Source: an uncultured Bacilli bacterium (GTDB lineage: Bacteria; Bacillota_I; Bacilli_A; RF39; UBA660). Taken from it: DNA of 64,000 nucleotides. This document shows, piece after piece, positions 32,280-43,457 of this stretch. Position numbers and translations under genes: made by a program. Numbering within the stretch: position 1 is the stretch's first letter; each line of letters begins with the position of its first letter. The notes under the pieces are model-generated. The model ran no database searches, was not told the DNA's origin, and saw only the letters and a program-made list of their open reading frames with translations. Where the stretch lies: positions 62,001 to 126,000 of the forward strand of contig CAKOIM010000001.1 of the NCBI GenBank assembly GCA_934086815.1, written 5' to 3'.

Positions 32280-32951
32280 ATGAAAGTATTAGTTACCGGT
32301 GGTTCTGGAACGTTAGGAAAAAAAATTGTTGAACTGTTTTTAAATGAAGGTTATGAAGTAATATATACATATTATAAAAATAATGTAAGTATTAAGGGTG
32401 CTAAAGGAATATATTGTGATGTAAGTAATGAAGAAGATGTTAAAAAAATATTTTTAGAAATAGATAATTTAGATGTAATTATAAATAATGCTGGTATAAG
32501 TATTGATAATACATTGGAAGATAAAAGTAGTGATGAATTTAGAAAAGTGTTGGATACTAATTTAGTTGGTATTTTTAATGTAATAAAATATGGAAGTAAA
32601 AAAATGAAAAAGGGAAGTATTATAAATATTGCTAGTACTAATGGTATTGATACAGGTTATGAGTTAAGTATGGATTATGATGCTTCTAAAGCGGGAGTAA
32701 TTAGTTTAACACATAATATGGCTAAATGCTTAGCTCCGAATATAAGAGTTAATTGTGTAGCTCCGGGGTGGATAAATACTAATATGAATAAAGATATGTA
32801 TCCGCCATTTAAAAATGAAGAAGAAGGTAAGATATTACTTAAAAGATTTGCTGATGCAAGTGAAGTAGCCGAAGTAGTATATTTTCTTGCAAGTTCTAAA
32901 GCTAGTTATATAAATGATGCTATTATAAGAGTAGATGGAGGAATAAGATGA
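32280..32951 (+). CDS. Short-chain dehydrogenase/reductase (FabG-like)
   Basis: A 223-residue classical SDR, cytosolic and NAD(P)-dependent. The cofactor motif is VTGGSGTLG near the start, NNAGIS is the second motif, and the catalytic set is Ser in IASTNG with Tyr133 and Lys137 in YDASK, then LAPNIRVNCVAPGWINT and a final INDAIIRVDGG. This is closest in layout to 3-oxoacyl-ACP reductases, but no other fatty-acid gene is nearby, so the substrate is unknown. ATG 32280 follows AGGTGG by five bases; the GTG codons upstream are inside the ribosome site. It overlaps the next gene by 4 bases. Confidence 0.9.
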   Translation: MKVLVTGGSGTLGKKIVELFLNEGYEVIYTYYKNNVSIKGAKGIYCDVSNEEDVKKIFLEIDNLDVIINNAGISIDNTLEDKSSDEFRKVLDTNLVGIFNVIKYGSKKMKKGSIINIASTNGIDTGYELSMDYDASKAGVISLTHNMAKCLAPNIRVNCVAPGWINTNMNKDMYPPFKNEEEGKILLKRFADASEVAEVVYFLASSKASYINDAIIRVDGGIR

Positions 32952-34138
32952 TGCTTGATGATGTATATAAACAAATAGATGAAATATGCTATTTTAATAG
33001 TAAAAAGGTAATTGAAGCTTTTTGGCATAATAATGTTAGTGAAGCTTGCTTTAATTCTACTTGTGGTTATGGATATGGGGATTTTGGAAGGGATACATTA
33101 GAAAAAGTATATAGTGAAATATTTAAAGCTGAAGATGCTTTGGTGAGAAATCAATTTATATCGGGAACTCATGCTATTAGTACGGCTCTTTTTGCTTTGC
33201 TTAGACCGGGAGATACACTTTTATCAATTACTGGTAAACCATATGATACATTAGATAGTGTAATAGGACTTAATGATAATCCAAGTAGCTTAAAAGCATT
33301 TGGCATTAGTTATGAACAAATAGATTTAATTGATAGTGAGTTTGATTTAGAAAAAATAAAAAATAGAATTAAAAATGGTAATGTTAAAGTTGTACATATT
33401 CAAAGAAGTGTAGGGTATGCAAATAGAGATAGTATAAGTATTGAAAAGTTAGAACATATAATAAAAATTATTAAAGAAATAAATAAAGATATAATAGTGT
33501 TTGTAGATAATTGTTATTGTGAATTTGTCACTAAAAAAGAACCAATTGAAGTTGGAGCAGATATTTGTGCTGGTTCTTTAATTAAAAATTTAGGGGCTGG
33601 TATAGCTAGTAATGGGGCATATATAGTTGGAAAAAAGAATTTAATACATTTATGTAGTGAAAGATTAAATGTTGCCGGGGAAGCTAAGGAAGTGGGTCCT
33701 AGTTTAGGGGCTAATAAAAGTTTATATCAAGGATTATATATGGCTCCGAGTGTTGTTGCTAGTGCTTTAAAAACAGTGGTGTATGCGGCATATAAATTAG
33801 AAAACTTAGGAATTGAGGTAAGTCCAAGATGGAATGAAGATAGAAGCGATATAGTTTTAAAAATTATATTTAAAGAAAAAAACAAACTTTTAAAGTTTGT
33901 CGAGGGTATTCAAATGGGTAGTGCTATTGATAGTAATGTTTTACCAGTTCCAACTAAAATGCCAGGGTATGATGATGAAATAATTATGGCATCAGGTTCA
34001 TTTACCCAAGGTTCATCAATAGAAATATCTTGCGATGGGCCCTTAAGAGAACCATATATTGCGTACCTACAAGGAAGTTTAGCTTTTGAATATGGAAAAA
34101 TTGCTATTGATAAAGCAATAGATAATTTAACGAAGTAG
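32948..34138 (+). CDS. YnbB-like PLP enzyme (methionine gamma-lyase / aluminium-resistance family)
   Basis: A 396-residue PLP-dependent protein of the PF06838 family (YnbB, annotated as aluminium resistance or cystathionine beta-lyase-related). Diagnostic blocks: GYGYGDFGRDTLE, FISGTHAISTALFALLRPGDTLLSITGKPYDTL, VHIQRSVGYANRDS, FVDNCYCEF and GSLIKNLGAGIASNGAYIVG, with Lys213 the likely PLP ligand. The C-terminus has the expected GSFTQGSSIEISCDGPLREPY. Physiological substrate unknown. Two ATGs (32948 and 32951) are served by GGAGG. It forms a translationally coupled pair with the SDR and overlaps a convergent gene by 12 bases. Confidence 0.9.
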   Translation: MMLDDVYKQIDEICYFNSKKVIEAFWHNNVSEACFNSTCGYGYGDFGRDTLEKVYSEIFKAEDALVRNQFISGTHAISTALFALLRPGDTLLSITGKPYDTLDSVIGLNDNPSSLKAFGISYEQIDLIDSEFDLEKIKNRIKNGNVKVVHIQRSVGYANRDSISIEKLEHIIKIIKEINKDIIVFVDNCYCEFVTKKEPIEVGADICAGSLIKNLGAGIASNGAYIVGKKNLIHLCSERLNVAGEAKEVGPSLGANKSLYQGLYMAPSVVASALKTVVYAAYKLENLGIEVSPRWNEDRSDIVLKIIFKEKNKLLKFVEGIQMGSAIDSNVLPVPTKMPGYDDEIIMASGSFTQGSSIEISCDGPLREPYIAYLQGSLAFEYGKIAIDKAIDNLTK

Positions 34139-34579
34139 TTTTAAATTAAATTCAATTTCGGTTGAATTTTTTTCTTTGTCTTTAAATCTTACTAGTTTTA
34201 AGGCATTACCTAAGGCCATTAAATAACATAATTCTTCTATATCTTCACTCCATTTAGAATTATTTTCTAAATTACTTAGTTCTTCGAATGTCTTAGCATC
34301 TTTGATTAAATTAATTAATCTATATATTTGATTTTCATAAAAATTTAATGCAAGTGGATCAAAACAATAATCTACTTTGTATGCTTCGCCAATTATGTTA
34401 TTGCGGTTTTTCCAAGCATCATGTTCTTTACAAAGAGAATTTTTAAATATTAATAAAACTAATTCTTTAAAGCGTCTACTTGTTATTTTTTCAGATAACA
34501 ATTGATATAAAATTATACCATTAATATAATAACGATTATTGTTTTCAAAGGCATTTATTATAAGATTTCTTTTCTCCAT
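34127..34579 (-). CDS. Hypothetical protein, 150 aa
   Basis: Minus-strand gene of unknown function. The product is alpha-helical and soluble by appearance (MEKRNLIINAFENNNRYYINGI, KITSRRFKELVLLIFKNSLC, SKWSEDIEELCYLMALGNALKLVRF). There are no metal motifs or membrane segments. GGGGGAAG lies before the ATG at 34579. It is convergent with the YnbB gene, their ends overlapping by 12 bases. The region upstream of its start (34580-34869) has no gene. Confidence 0.7.
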   Translation of the reverse strand: MEKRNLIINAFENNNRYYINGIILYQLLSEKITSRRFKELVLLIFKNSLCKEHDAWKNRNNIIGEAYKVDYCFDPLALNFYENQIYRLINLIKDAKTFEELSNLENNSKWSEDIEELCYLMALGNALKLVRFKDKEKNSTEIEFNLKLLR

Positions 34580-34633
34580 GTGTACTTCCCCCTTAAAATT
34601 TTTAAATTATTTTAGCATAAGTTAAATTATATG

Positions 34634-34652
34634 TCAAAATTAGCAGTTATAT
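34634..34652. repeat. 19-bp direct repeat, left copy
   Basis: TCAAAATTAGCAGTTATAT at 34634-34652 recurs at 35045-35063, flanking about 390 bases that contain the AlbA_2 gene fragment. Confidence 0.85.
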
Positions 34653-34700
34653 TGTTAAACCTTTTTTAAAAATTTGTTGAAAGTTTATTGAAAAAAATTA

Positions 34701-34827
34701 TTTTCTTGTGACATTTCTTACGACAAATAATCATATTACTAAAAGCTTTTGCTAGGATAATACGAGGAAAATACGAGGGAATTTCATAGTTTTCTTACGA
34801 TGTTTTCTTGTGACATTTCTTACGACA
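34701..34827. repeat. 25-bp direct repeat pair (34701-34725 and 34803-34827)
   Basis: A 25-base stretch starting TTTTCTTGTGACATTTCTTA occurs twice, 102 bases apart. The following stretches are also related (TAATACGAGGAAAA near 34768 and TATACGAGGAGGTAAAA near 34851), so a promoter/leader segment appears to have been duplicated and then to have diverged. Confidence 0.8.
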
Positions 34828-34836
34828 TGGTATAAT
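34808..34836 (+). promoter_or_regulatory. Promoter of the AlbA_2-type gene fragment
   Basis: TTGTGA (34808-34813), 17 bases, TATAAT (34831-34836) with TGG in front, inside and just after the right copy of the 25-bp repeat. Confidence 0.6.
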
Positions 34837-34869
34837 TGGATTACAAGAATTATACGAGGAGGTAAAATT

Positions 34870-35004
34870 ATGTTAGATGTAATTGAAGATGTAAGAAATG
34901 AATTTAAAGTTAAGTTGACAGATAAGTTTGAAGAAGAAGTTTTGTTATTTTTTTTCTTCTTTTTCGATTCTATGAACATCAATTCTACCAATGACTTTAA
35001 TTAA
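34870..35004 (+). pseudogene. Truncated AlbA_2-domain (DNA-binding/ATPase) gene fragment
   Basis: ATG 34870 has AGGAGG upstream and reads MLDVIEDVRNEFKVKLTDKF then EEEV, which matches the conserved first strand-helix of AlbA_2 (Schlafen-like) domain proteins (E-x-K-x-x-x-x-x-x-x-x-E). The match stops after about 25 residues, where a homologue would continue I-A-F-L-N-T-x-G-G; here a T-rich tract (LLFFFFFF) and a short unrelated tail follow, ending at 35004. Promoter and ribosome site are intact while most of the gene is missing. It could still make a 44-residue peptide. Confidence 0.6.
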
Positions 35005-35044
35005 CTTTCATTTTGTTTTATCACAAATTAATCATAATTAAATA

Positions 35045-35063
35045 TCAAAATTAGCAGTTATAT
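35045..35063. repeat. 19-bp direct repeat, right copy
   Basis: TCAAAATTAGCAGTTATAT, identical to 34634-34652. It ends two bases before the -35 of the hrcA promoter. Confidence 0.85.
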
Positions 35064-35064
35064 A

Positions 35065-35093
35065 TTGACAAGTGCTAAGCATAATATTATAAT
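35065..35093 (+). promoter_or_regulatory. Promoter of the hrcA-dnaK operon
   Basis: Perfect consensus: TTGACA (35065-35070), 17 bases, TATAAT (35088-35093). Confidence 0.9.
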
Positions 35094-35097
35094 AATG

Positions 35098-35124
35098 TTA
35101 GCACTGAAAGATAAATAGTGCTAA
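35098..35124 (+). promoter_or_regulatory. CIRCE operator (HrcA binding site)
   Basis: TTAGCACT (35098-35105), 11 bases, AGTGCTAA (35117-35124): the CIRCE consensus except for the inner C/G pair. An extra half-site AGTGCTAA lies at 35071-35078 next to the -35, so TTAGCACT can pair to either side. Confidence 0.9.
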
Positions 35125-35137
35125 TAGAGGTAATATT

Positions 35138-36154
35138 ATGGATGAACGTAAAAATAATCTCTTAAAAGAAATAGTAGAAACTTATATTAAAACTGTGAGA
35201 CCTGTTGGTTCTAAGGCTTTATGTGATAAGTTTTCATGTTCTAGTGCAACGATTAGAAATGAAATGGCATCGCTAGAAGAACTTGGCTTTTTAGAAAAAA
35301 ATCATATATCTTCGGGAAGGATACCAAGTGAAGCTGGATATAAATATTATGTTAAATATTTAATGGAACCAGAAAAACTTACGGGTGGAGATGTTTTAAA
35401 ACTTCAAAAGATTTTTGCTAATACGGATATTGAATTAAGTGATGCAATATTAGAATGTATGAATATAATTAGTGAACTTACTAATTATACAAGTGTTGTA
35501 TTAGGAAAAAGTAGTATGGATAATAATTTACTACAAATTAATATTATTGATTTAGGTAATGAAAATGTAGTAGCTGTTGTATGTACTGATAAAGGTAATG
35601 TTTTAAATAAGACATTTCATCTAAGTAATAATATTAATATTAAAGAAGTTATTAAAACTAGTGAGATAGTAAATAAATTACTAGTAGGAACACCGATAAG
35701 TGATGTAAGTGAAAGGTTAGAACTTGATGTTAAACCAATAATTAAACAGCAAATAAAACAATATGAAGCAGTTTATAATATATTTTATGATGCTTTTAAT
35801 GATTTCGTAGAGAGTAATAGTAATATTCATGTATCTGGTAAAACTAAAATATTTGAGCAACCAGAATATAGTGATATAAATGAACTTAGAAGACTTGCTA
35901 ATAAACTTGAAGATAAAAATTATATTACTAAAATAATGGATAATGATTCAGATGATGAATTAAAAGTTTATATAGGTAAAGATAATGAGTTTGATTCTAA
36001 TGTAACAATTATTAGAAAAAAATATCATATAAATGGTAAAGATGGAACAGTAGCTGTTATTGGACCAAAGAGAATGGATTATCAAAGAATTGTGGGATTA
36101 CTTGAATATATGGATGATTTCATTGATAGTAGAAAGGAACATGATGGAAAATAA
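35138..36154 (+). CDS. hrcA: Heat-inducible transcription repressor HrcA
   Basis: A 338-residue repressor of the class I heat-shock genes. The N-terminal winged helix is clear (ERKNNLLKEIVETYIKTVRPVGSKALCDKFSCSSATIRNEMASLEELGFLEKNHISSGRIPSEAGYKYYV). The middle GAF-like domain and the C-terminal G-x-D-G-T-V-A-V-I-G-P-K-R-M-D-Y block are intact. It binds the CIRCE site immediately upstream and so represses itself and the genes that follow. ATG 35138 follows AGAGG. It overlaps grpE by 11 bases. Confidence 0.97.
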   Translation: MDERKNNLLKEIVETYIKTVRPVGSKALCDKFSCSSATIRNEMASLEELGFLEKNHISSGRIPSEAGYKYYVKYLMEPEKLTGGDVLKLQKIFANTDIELSDAILECMNIISELTNYTSVVLGKSSMDNNLLQINIIDLGNENVVAVVCTDKGNVLNKTFHLSNNINIKEVIKTSEIVNKLLVGTPISDVSERLELDVKPIIKQQIKQYEAVYNIFYDAFNDFVESNSNIHVSGKTKIFEQPEYSDINELRRLANKLEDKNYITKIMDNDSDDELKVYIGKDNEFDSNVTIIRKKYHINGKDGTVAVIGPKRMDYQRIVGLLEYMDDFIDSRKEHDGK

Positions 36155-36663
36155 AGAAAAATTAGATGGAAAACAAAAGGTAGTTAAAACAAAATCAAAG
36201 AAACCAAATAAGACTCAAGAAGAGCATGTAAAACTAAAAGAAGAGAATGCTTCTTTACAAGATAAGGTTTTAAGATTAACTGCGGAAATTCAAAATATAA
36301 GAAGAAGAAACGATGAAGAAGTTTCAAAATTATGTAAATATGATGGTGAAAAATTAATTAGTAAAATTTTGCCAGTAGTAGATAATTTTGAAAGAGCTAT
36401 ATTACTTGATGATAGAGATTTATCTGATGAAGTATCTAAGTTCTTAAGTGGCTTTAAAATGATTTATACTAATTTAGTTAATATATTAGATGAATTAGAA
36501 GTAAAAGAAATAGATTGTAAGGGCTTAGAATTTGATCCGATGAAAATGGAAGCTGTTTTAACAGAATGTGATAAAAGTTTACCAAGCAATGTAGTATTAG
36601 AAGTTTTACAAAAAGGCTATACTTATAAAGACAAAGTTATAAGGGTAGCTATGGTAAAAGTAA

Positions 36664-36671
<8 letters not shown>
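36144..36671 (+). CDS. grpE: GrpE nucleotide-exchange factor
   Basis: A 175-residue co-chaperone that releases ADP from DnaK. The frame is open upstream into hrcA, but the real start is ATG 36144 (or 36141), with AAAGGA five bases before 36144. A basic, disordered head is followed by the long dimer helix (EEHVKLKEENASLQDKVLRLTAEIQNIRRRNDEEVSK), then ILPVVDNFERAI and the C-terminal beta domain with F-D-P-M-K-M-E-A-V and V-L-Q-K-G-Y-T-Y-K-D-K-V-I-R-V-A-M-V-K-V. It overlaps the next gene by 8 bases. Confidence 0.95.
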
Positions 36672-38975
<2,304 letters not shown>

Positions 38976-38983
38976 TAAAGTTT

Positions 38984-39010
38984 AAAAGAGAGCGTCTTGT
39001 CTCTCTTTTT
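38984..39010 (+). terminator. Terminator or attenuator after dnaK
   Basis: AAAAGAGAG (38984-38992) pairs with CTCTCTTTTT (39001-39010), loop of eight. It should lower read-through into tldD, which has no clear promoter of its own. Confidence 0.75.
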
Positions 39011-39026
39011 ATGAGTTAGGAGAATT

Positions 39027-40400
39027 ATGAAAAAAGAAAAAATAGAAAATATTTTAGAAAATTTGTTATCTACAGGTGGAGATTTTGCCGAAGTATTTTT
39101 AGAAGATGCGACTACTAAAAGTTTTAGTTATGTAAATAGTAATTTAGATGCATATAAAATAGGCTTTAAAAGTGGTGTTGGTTTAAGATTAGCCCGTGAT
39201 AATAGTGTATACTATGGGGCTACAAATGATTTAAGTAATAATGGAATTGAGAATATTGTAACTAGTCTTAAAAATAATATTAAAGAAGATGCATTAATTA
39301 CAAATGTTAAATTAAAGAGATTAAAAAAATATAAAAATAGTAATAATACGCATTATAGTAATAATGAGTTAAAGGAAAAATTTAATGATTTAGATAAACT
39401 AATTAGAAGTAAAGATAAAAGAATTAATCAAGTAAATATTATTTTAAATAATACTATTCAAAAAGTAACTATTGCAAGGGAATCTGGCCTTTATGTAAGT
39501 GATGAGAGAGTATATAGTAGAATTTATATAACAGTTGGATTTAAAGATTTTGATAAAGTTTGTGATATAACTTATTCTAAAGGAATGACTATGAGTATAG
39601 ATTTCTTAGACCTAATTGATTTTGATAGTGTATGTAAAAATCTTATTAAAGATGGATTAGATAAACTTTATGCAAAACCTTGTATAGGTGGAGAAATGCC
39701 TGTTATTATTGAAAATGGTTTTGGCGGAGTTATTTTTCATGAAGCTTGTGGTCATGCTATGGAAGCAACTTCAGTTGCCCCAGGGTTGTCTGTTTTAAGT
39801 AATGAATTAAATAACCAAATAGCAAATAGTAAAGTAAGTATAGTTGATGATGGAACACTTCCATTAGAATGGGGAAGTACTAATATAGATGATGAAGGTC
39901 ATGAAACTAAATCAAATATGCTTATTGAAGATGGTGTTTTAAAAGGATTTTTAATTGATGAGTTGAATAATAGAAAAATGAATATGAAATTAACCGGAAG
40001 TGGAAGAAGAGAAAGTTATCGTTATGCTCCGACATCAAGAATGAATAATACTTATTTATTACCAGGTACGGATACATTAAAAGATATGCTTAAAAGTATT
40101 AAATTAGGTTTATATGCTAAATCTATGGGCGGAGGTTGTGTTACGCCAGAAACCGGAGAATTTAACTTTGCTTGTAACTTAGCTTATATGATTCGTGATG
40201 GAAAAATAGCTGAATGTGTAAAATCTGCTAGTTTAATTGGTACTTGTAAAGATATATTAAAAAATGTTGAAGCTGTAGGTGATAATTTAGATTTAGGCCA
40301 AGGTTATTGCGGTTCTATAAGTGGTAGTGTTCCTGTAAATGTAGGTATGCCAAGAATAAAGGTTAGTAAAATTTTAGTAGGAGGAGAAAATGAAGAATAA
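39027..40400 (+). CDS. tldD: TldD-type metallopeptidase subunit
   Basis: A 457-residue TldD. The catalytic zinc site H-E-x-x-x-H is present as HEACGH from residue 238 in GGVIFHEACGHAMEA, followed by NSKVSIVDDGTLP, STNIDDEGHETKSNMLIEDG, TGSGRRESYRYAPTSRMNNTYL and GGGCVTPETGEFNF. TldD/TldE form a heterodimer that digests unfolded or modified peptides through a narrow tunnel. TldD carries the metal. The pair is encoded between dnaK and dnaJ, with 11 bases of overlap between tldD and tldE. GGAG precedes ATG 39027. Confidence 0.95.
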   Translation: MKKEKIENILENLLSTGGDFAEVFLEDATTKSFSYVNSNLDAYKIGFKSGVGLRLARDNSVYYGATNDLSNNGIENIVTSLKNNIKEDALITNVKLKRLKKYKNSNNTHYSNNELKEKFNDLDKLIRSKDKRINQVNIILNNTIQKVTIARESGLYVSDERVYSRIYITVGFKDFDKVCDITYSKGMTMSIDFLDLIDFDSVCKNLIKDGLDKLYAKPCIGGEMPVIIENGFGGVIFHEACGHAMEATSVAPGLSVLSNELNNQIANSKVSIVDDGTLPLEWGSTNIDDEGHETKSNMLIEDGVLKGFLIDELNNRKMNMKLTGSGRRESYRYAPTSRMNNTYLLPGTDTLKDMLKSIKLGLYAKSMGGGCVTPETGEFNFACNLAYMIRDGKIAECVKSASLIGTCKDILKNVEAVGDNLDLGQGYCGSISGSVPVNVGMPRIKVSKILVGGENEE

Positions 40401-41655
40401 GTTAATAAATTTAGGTGCGTCTTATGGTATAGATATTGAAATATATGAAAGAAAAAATAATATAGCTAGTATAAATACTTTAAATGATGAACTAAAACTC
40501 TTCCAAGTAGAAAATATATCACTTTATAATATTAAGGCTATTAAAAATAATGTATGCATAAATTTAATGACAGAAAACATTAAAAATACTAAAGAAATAG
40601 TAGATGCTTTAGAAGAAATGTTTGCAACACAAGATAATAAAAATAAAAATTTATTATGTACGGGAAAATTAAAGAAAAAAGTTATAGATGAAAAAATAGA
40701 TTTGGAACAAGTAAAAAAAGATTTGCTTTCATTAAATGATTTAAAAGAAAGTTATTCAAGTATAAAGTCTATAGAAACTGGTTATGAACATATTTATAAA
40801 GGTAATTATATAGATAATAAAATTAATAAGTGTAAGATGCAAAATGAAAGTTATTACAATAATATTGGTGTTTCTTTAAGTATTGAAGATAATAATAATA
40901 CAAGGGTAATTTATGTTAATTATTATACTAAAAAATATGATTTTAAAGAGTTTAAGGAATATTTACTAAATAAAATAGAACTTTCTTTAAATAAACTTAA
41001 TAGTAGTTCTATTAAAACAGCTAAGTATAATTTATTATTAAGTAATGATGTAGTAGCAAATATTTTAAATGCATTTGTTGGATCTTTTCATAGTAAAAGT
41101 ATTTTTATGAAAGAATCCGTATTAACTGATAAGTTAAATAAAAAGATATTTAGTGATAAAATCAATATTTGTGAAGACTCTAAAAATGGCCTTGATGAAA
41201 TTTTATTTGATTGTGAAGGAACCTTGAAAAAACGTCAAGATATTATTTTAAATGGGATATTTGTAAAATCTATTAATAATTTAGAATATGCTATTAAAAT
41301 GGGCGAAGAACCAACAGGAAATGCCGATGGTGTAAATAATTTAATGATATTACCAAAAGATAAAAGTTTTGCTAGTCTTTTAAAAGAATTAGATAATGGT
41401 GTATTTATTGATGAAGTATATGGACTACATTCTGGTATTGATAAAACAACAGGAAATATTTCTTTGCAAGCTGAAGGTTACTTAATTGAAAATGGTAAAA
41501 TTAAGCATGGACTTAATATGATTATTTTATCAACAAATATTTTTGAATTGTTTTCTAACGTATTAGAAGTAGGTAGTGATTTATCTAAAAGTAGTATAAA
41601 GACATTAGCTCCGTCTTTATTGCTTCATGATATAACTATTACAGGAAAGGAGTAA
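40390..41655 (+). CDS. tldE: TldE/PmbA-type non-catalytic partner
   Basis: A 421-residue PmbA/TldE-family protein. It shares the fold with TldD ([84 protein letters not shown]) but lacks the H-E-x-x-x-H motif, as is normal for the TldE subunit that holds the substrate. It overlaps tldD by 11 bases and is followed by dnaJ after four bases, so all three are read together. Confidence 0.93.
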   Translation: MKNKLINLGASYGIDIEIYERKNNIASINTLNDELKLFQVENISLYNIKAIKNNVCINLMTENIKNTKEIVDALEEMFATQDNKNKNLLCTGKLKKKVIDEKIDLEQVKKDLLSLNDLKESYSSIKSIETGYEHIYKGNYIDNKINKCKMQNESYYNNIGVSLSIEDNNNTRVIYVNYYTKKYDFKEFKEYLLNKIELSLNKLNSSSIKTAKYNLLLSNDVVANILNAFVGSFHSKSIFMKESVLTDKLNKKIFSDKINICEDSKNGLDEILFDCEGTLKKRQDIILNGIFVKSINNLEYAIKMGEEPTGNADGVNNLMILPKDKSFASLLKELDNGVFIDEVYGLHSGIDKTTGNISLQAEGYLIENGKIKHGLNMIILSTNIFELFSNVLEVGSDLSKSSIKTLAPSLLLHDITITGKE

Positions 41656-41659
41656 ATTA

Positions 41660-42775
41660 ATGAAAAAAGATTGTTATGAAATTTTGGGGGTAAGTAAAAC
41701 TGCTACAGATGAAGAGATAAAAAGAGCTTTTCGAAAACTTGCTAAACAATATCATCCAGATTTAAATAAAGAACCAGGTGCAGAAGAAAAATTTAAAGAA
41801 ATAGGCGAGGCTTATGCTATTTTATCAGATCCACAAAAAAGACGTCAATATGATCAATTCGGTCATGCGGCCTTCCAAAATGGTGGAGGTGCATCCGGAG
41901 GATTCTCAGGCTTTGATATGGGCGATATAAATTTAGATGATATTTTAAGTGATCTTTTTGGTGGAGGTTTTTCTGGTTTTTCTGGATTTAATCGTGGAAG
42001 TCGTGGAAATAGAGCAACTCGAGGTAGTGATATTAGGGTAGTTTTAAATTTAACATTTGAAGAAGCTGTATTTGGATGTGAAAAAGATGTAAAATTAAAT
42101 TTAAGTGCTAATTGTACTAATTGCGGCGGAAAAGGTGGATTCGGTGAAAAAACTTGTCGAACTTGTGGAGGGGCAGGTAAAGTTTTAGAACAACAACAAA
42201 CAATATTTGGCTACATGCAAACACAAAAAACATGCTCTACTTGTCGTGGGACTGGTAAAACTTTTGAAAGAGAATGTGATGTGTGTCATGGTGAAAAAAT
42301 AGTTACTAAGGCGAAGACATTAACCGTAAGTATTCCTGAAGGTGTTGATGAAGGATATCAATTGCGTTTAAGAGCAAAAGGTAATGCGGGAATTAATGGT
42401 GGTGAAAATGGAGATGTTTTCTTAGAATTTAAAATTAAGAATCATCCAATATTTGAACGCGATGGCCAAGATATTTATTTAGAAGTTCCAGTTAATATAG
42501 TAGATGCTACGTTAGGATGCAAAAAAGAAATTCCGACACTTTATGGAAATGTTGTCTTAGATATTAAAGCCGGTACTCAAAATTATACAAAACTTAAAAT
42601 TAAAGGAAAAGGAATTAAAACTCCGAGTAGTCTAACTAAGGGAAATATGTATGCGGTAATAAATATTATTACACCGACAAAATTAGACCGTAAACAAAAA
42701 AGTCTTCTAGAAGATTTGAGAAAAACAAATCTCGATGATAGTCCCGAATTTAAAGAATTTAAAAAATATTTATAA
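41660..42775 (+). CDS. dnaJ: Chaperone DnaJ
   Basis: A 371-residue type I Hsp40. The J domain contains HPD at residues 32-34 ([34 protein letters not shown]). A Gly/Phe region (about 73-115) is followed by four zinc repeats: [24 protein letters not shown] and CDVCHGEK, the last without the usual final Gly. C-terminal substrate domains follow ([29 protein letters not shown] region). It stimulates DnaK and is under the same heat-shock control. ATG 41660 follows AGGAG. Confidence 0.98.
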   Translation: MKKDCYEILGVSKTATDEEIKRAFRKLAKQYHPDLNKEPGAEEKFKEIGEAYAILSDPQKRRQYDQFGHAAFQNGGGASGGFSGFDMGDINLDDILSDLFGGGFSGFSGFNRGSRGNRATRGSDIRVVLNLTFEEAVFGCEKDVKLNLSANCTNCGGKGGFGEKTCRTCGGAGKVLEQQQTIFGYMQTQKTCSTCRGTGKTFERECDVCHGEKIVTKAKTLTVSIPEGVDEGYQLRLRAKGNAGINGGENGDVFLEFKIKNHPIFERDGQDIYLEVPVNIVDATLGCKKEIPTLYGNVVLDIKAGTQNYTKLKIKGKGIKTPSSLTKGNMYAVINIITPTKLDRKQKSLLEDLRKTNLDDSPEFKEFKKYL

Positions 42776-42782
42776 AAAAATT

Positions 42783-42807
42783 TCTTGCTTTTGCAAGATT
42801 TTTTTTT
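42783..42807 (+). terminator. Terminator after dnaJ
   Basis: TCTTGC (42783-42788), loop TTTT, GCAAGA (42793-42798), then a run of nine T. Confidence 0.85.
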
Positions 42808-42863
42808 ATGTGAAAATAAAAGTTATTATAAGGATTTAAGTGGATTGTTCTCCCCCAAATATA

Positions 42864-42892
42864 TTGGCATTAAAATATTTTTGTGATATAAT
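42864..42892 (+). promoter_or_regulatory. Promoter of the first surface operon
   Basis: TTGGCA (42864-42869), 17 bases, TATAAT (42887-42892) with TGA in front. Confidence 0.75.
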
Positions 42893-42917
42893 CTGATTAT
42901 GGTAAAGGAAGGTACTT

Positions 42918-43457
42918 ATGAAAAGAATAATTATTGTTATTTTGACAACATTATATATAATTATTTCAATAGTTGTTACAACTTTATTACTTCATTACAA
43001 TGATTATAACGTTACTGTTATTAATAATAATAGTTTAATAAGTTTAAAAAAAGATTATGATGAATTAAAAAAAGGTTCTTTAGTTATTGTTGCAAATAAG
43101 GAAGTTAAAGTTGGAGATAAGATTTTTTATTATGAAGCTAATAATAATAATATTGGTATAAGTCTTAAGTCTGTTAAAAAAATTGATGAAATTAATGCAA
43201 ATGAATATATGTACACACTAGATAATGATAAAGTAATTACTAGGGACTTTATTATAGGTGCCTTAAATGATGCTAAAGTTTATCCATTTATTGGGAGTGT
43301 TTTACTTTTACTCGAATCTAAATGGGGTTTTTTAAGTATCATTATTTTACCAGTAGCTGTTTGTTTTATTTTAGAAATTTATACACTAATTAAGGAATTT
43401 AAACCTAAGAAAAAAAGAAAAATGGGATGTAAAAATGAAAATAGTAAAAATAAATAA
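42918..43457 (+). CDS. Signal-peptidase-like membrane protein lacking catalytic residues
   Basis: A 179-residue membrane protein, with transmembrane segments at about residues 4-26 and 137-158. The middle follows the SipW-type peptidase layout (strand, K-G-S-L-V-I-V, V-K-V-G-D-K-I-F-Y-Y-E). However, the catalytic S-M-x-P block is degenerate (NNNSLISLKKDYDELKKGSL, no Pro) and the T-H-R motif is absent. It closely parallels the gene at 60640 (K-G-x-L-V/L-V-V, G-D-x-I-F-x-Y, EYMYTLDNDK versus EYTYTIDGNY). It is probably a non-cleaving homologue or assembly factor. First gene of the operon; it overlaps the next gene by 23 bases. Confidence 0.65.
   Translation: MKRIIIVILTTLYIIISIVVTTLLLHYNDYNVTVINNNSLISLKKDYDELKKGSLVIVANKEVKVGDKIFYYEANNNNIGISLKSVKKIDEINANEYMYTLDNDKVITRDFIIGALNDAKVYPFIGSVLLLLESKWGFLSIIILPVAVCFILEIYTLIKEFKPKKKRKMGCKNENSKNK

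Noticed and set aside
30000..34600. Search for a DGR reverse transcriptase, accessory gene or template repeat near the variable region
   Set aside because: All frames here are accounted for by the surface protein, DUF4176, SDR, YnbB-like and hypothetical genes; none has RT motifs and no adenine-rich copy of the variable region was seen.
34752..34991. Minus-strand frame of 79 codons in the intergenic region
   Set aside because: Lys/Ser-rich shadow of the promoter and gene-fragment region, with no ribosome site and no recognisable protein.
28216..35137. Prophage or integrative element
   Set aside because: There is no integrase, phage structural gene or tRNA-linked attachment site; the compositional anomaly is limited to the variable region and its tail.
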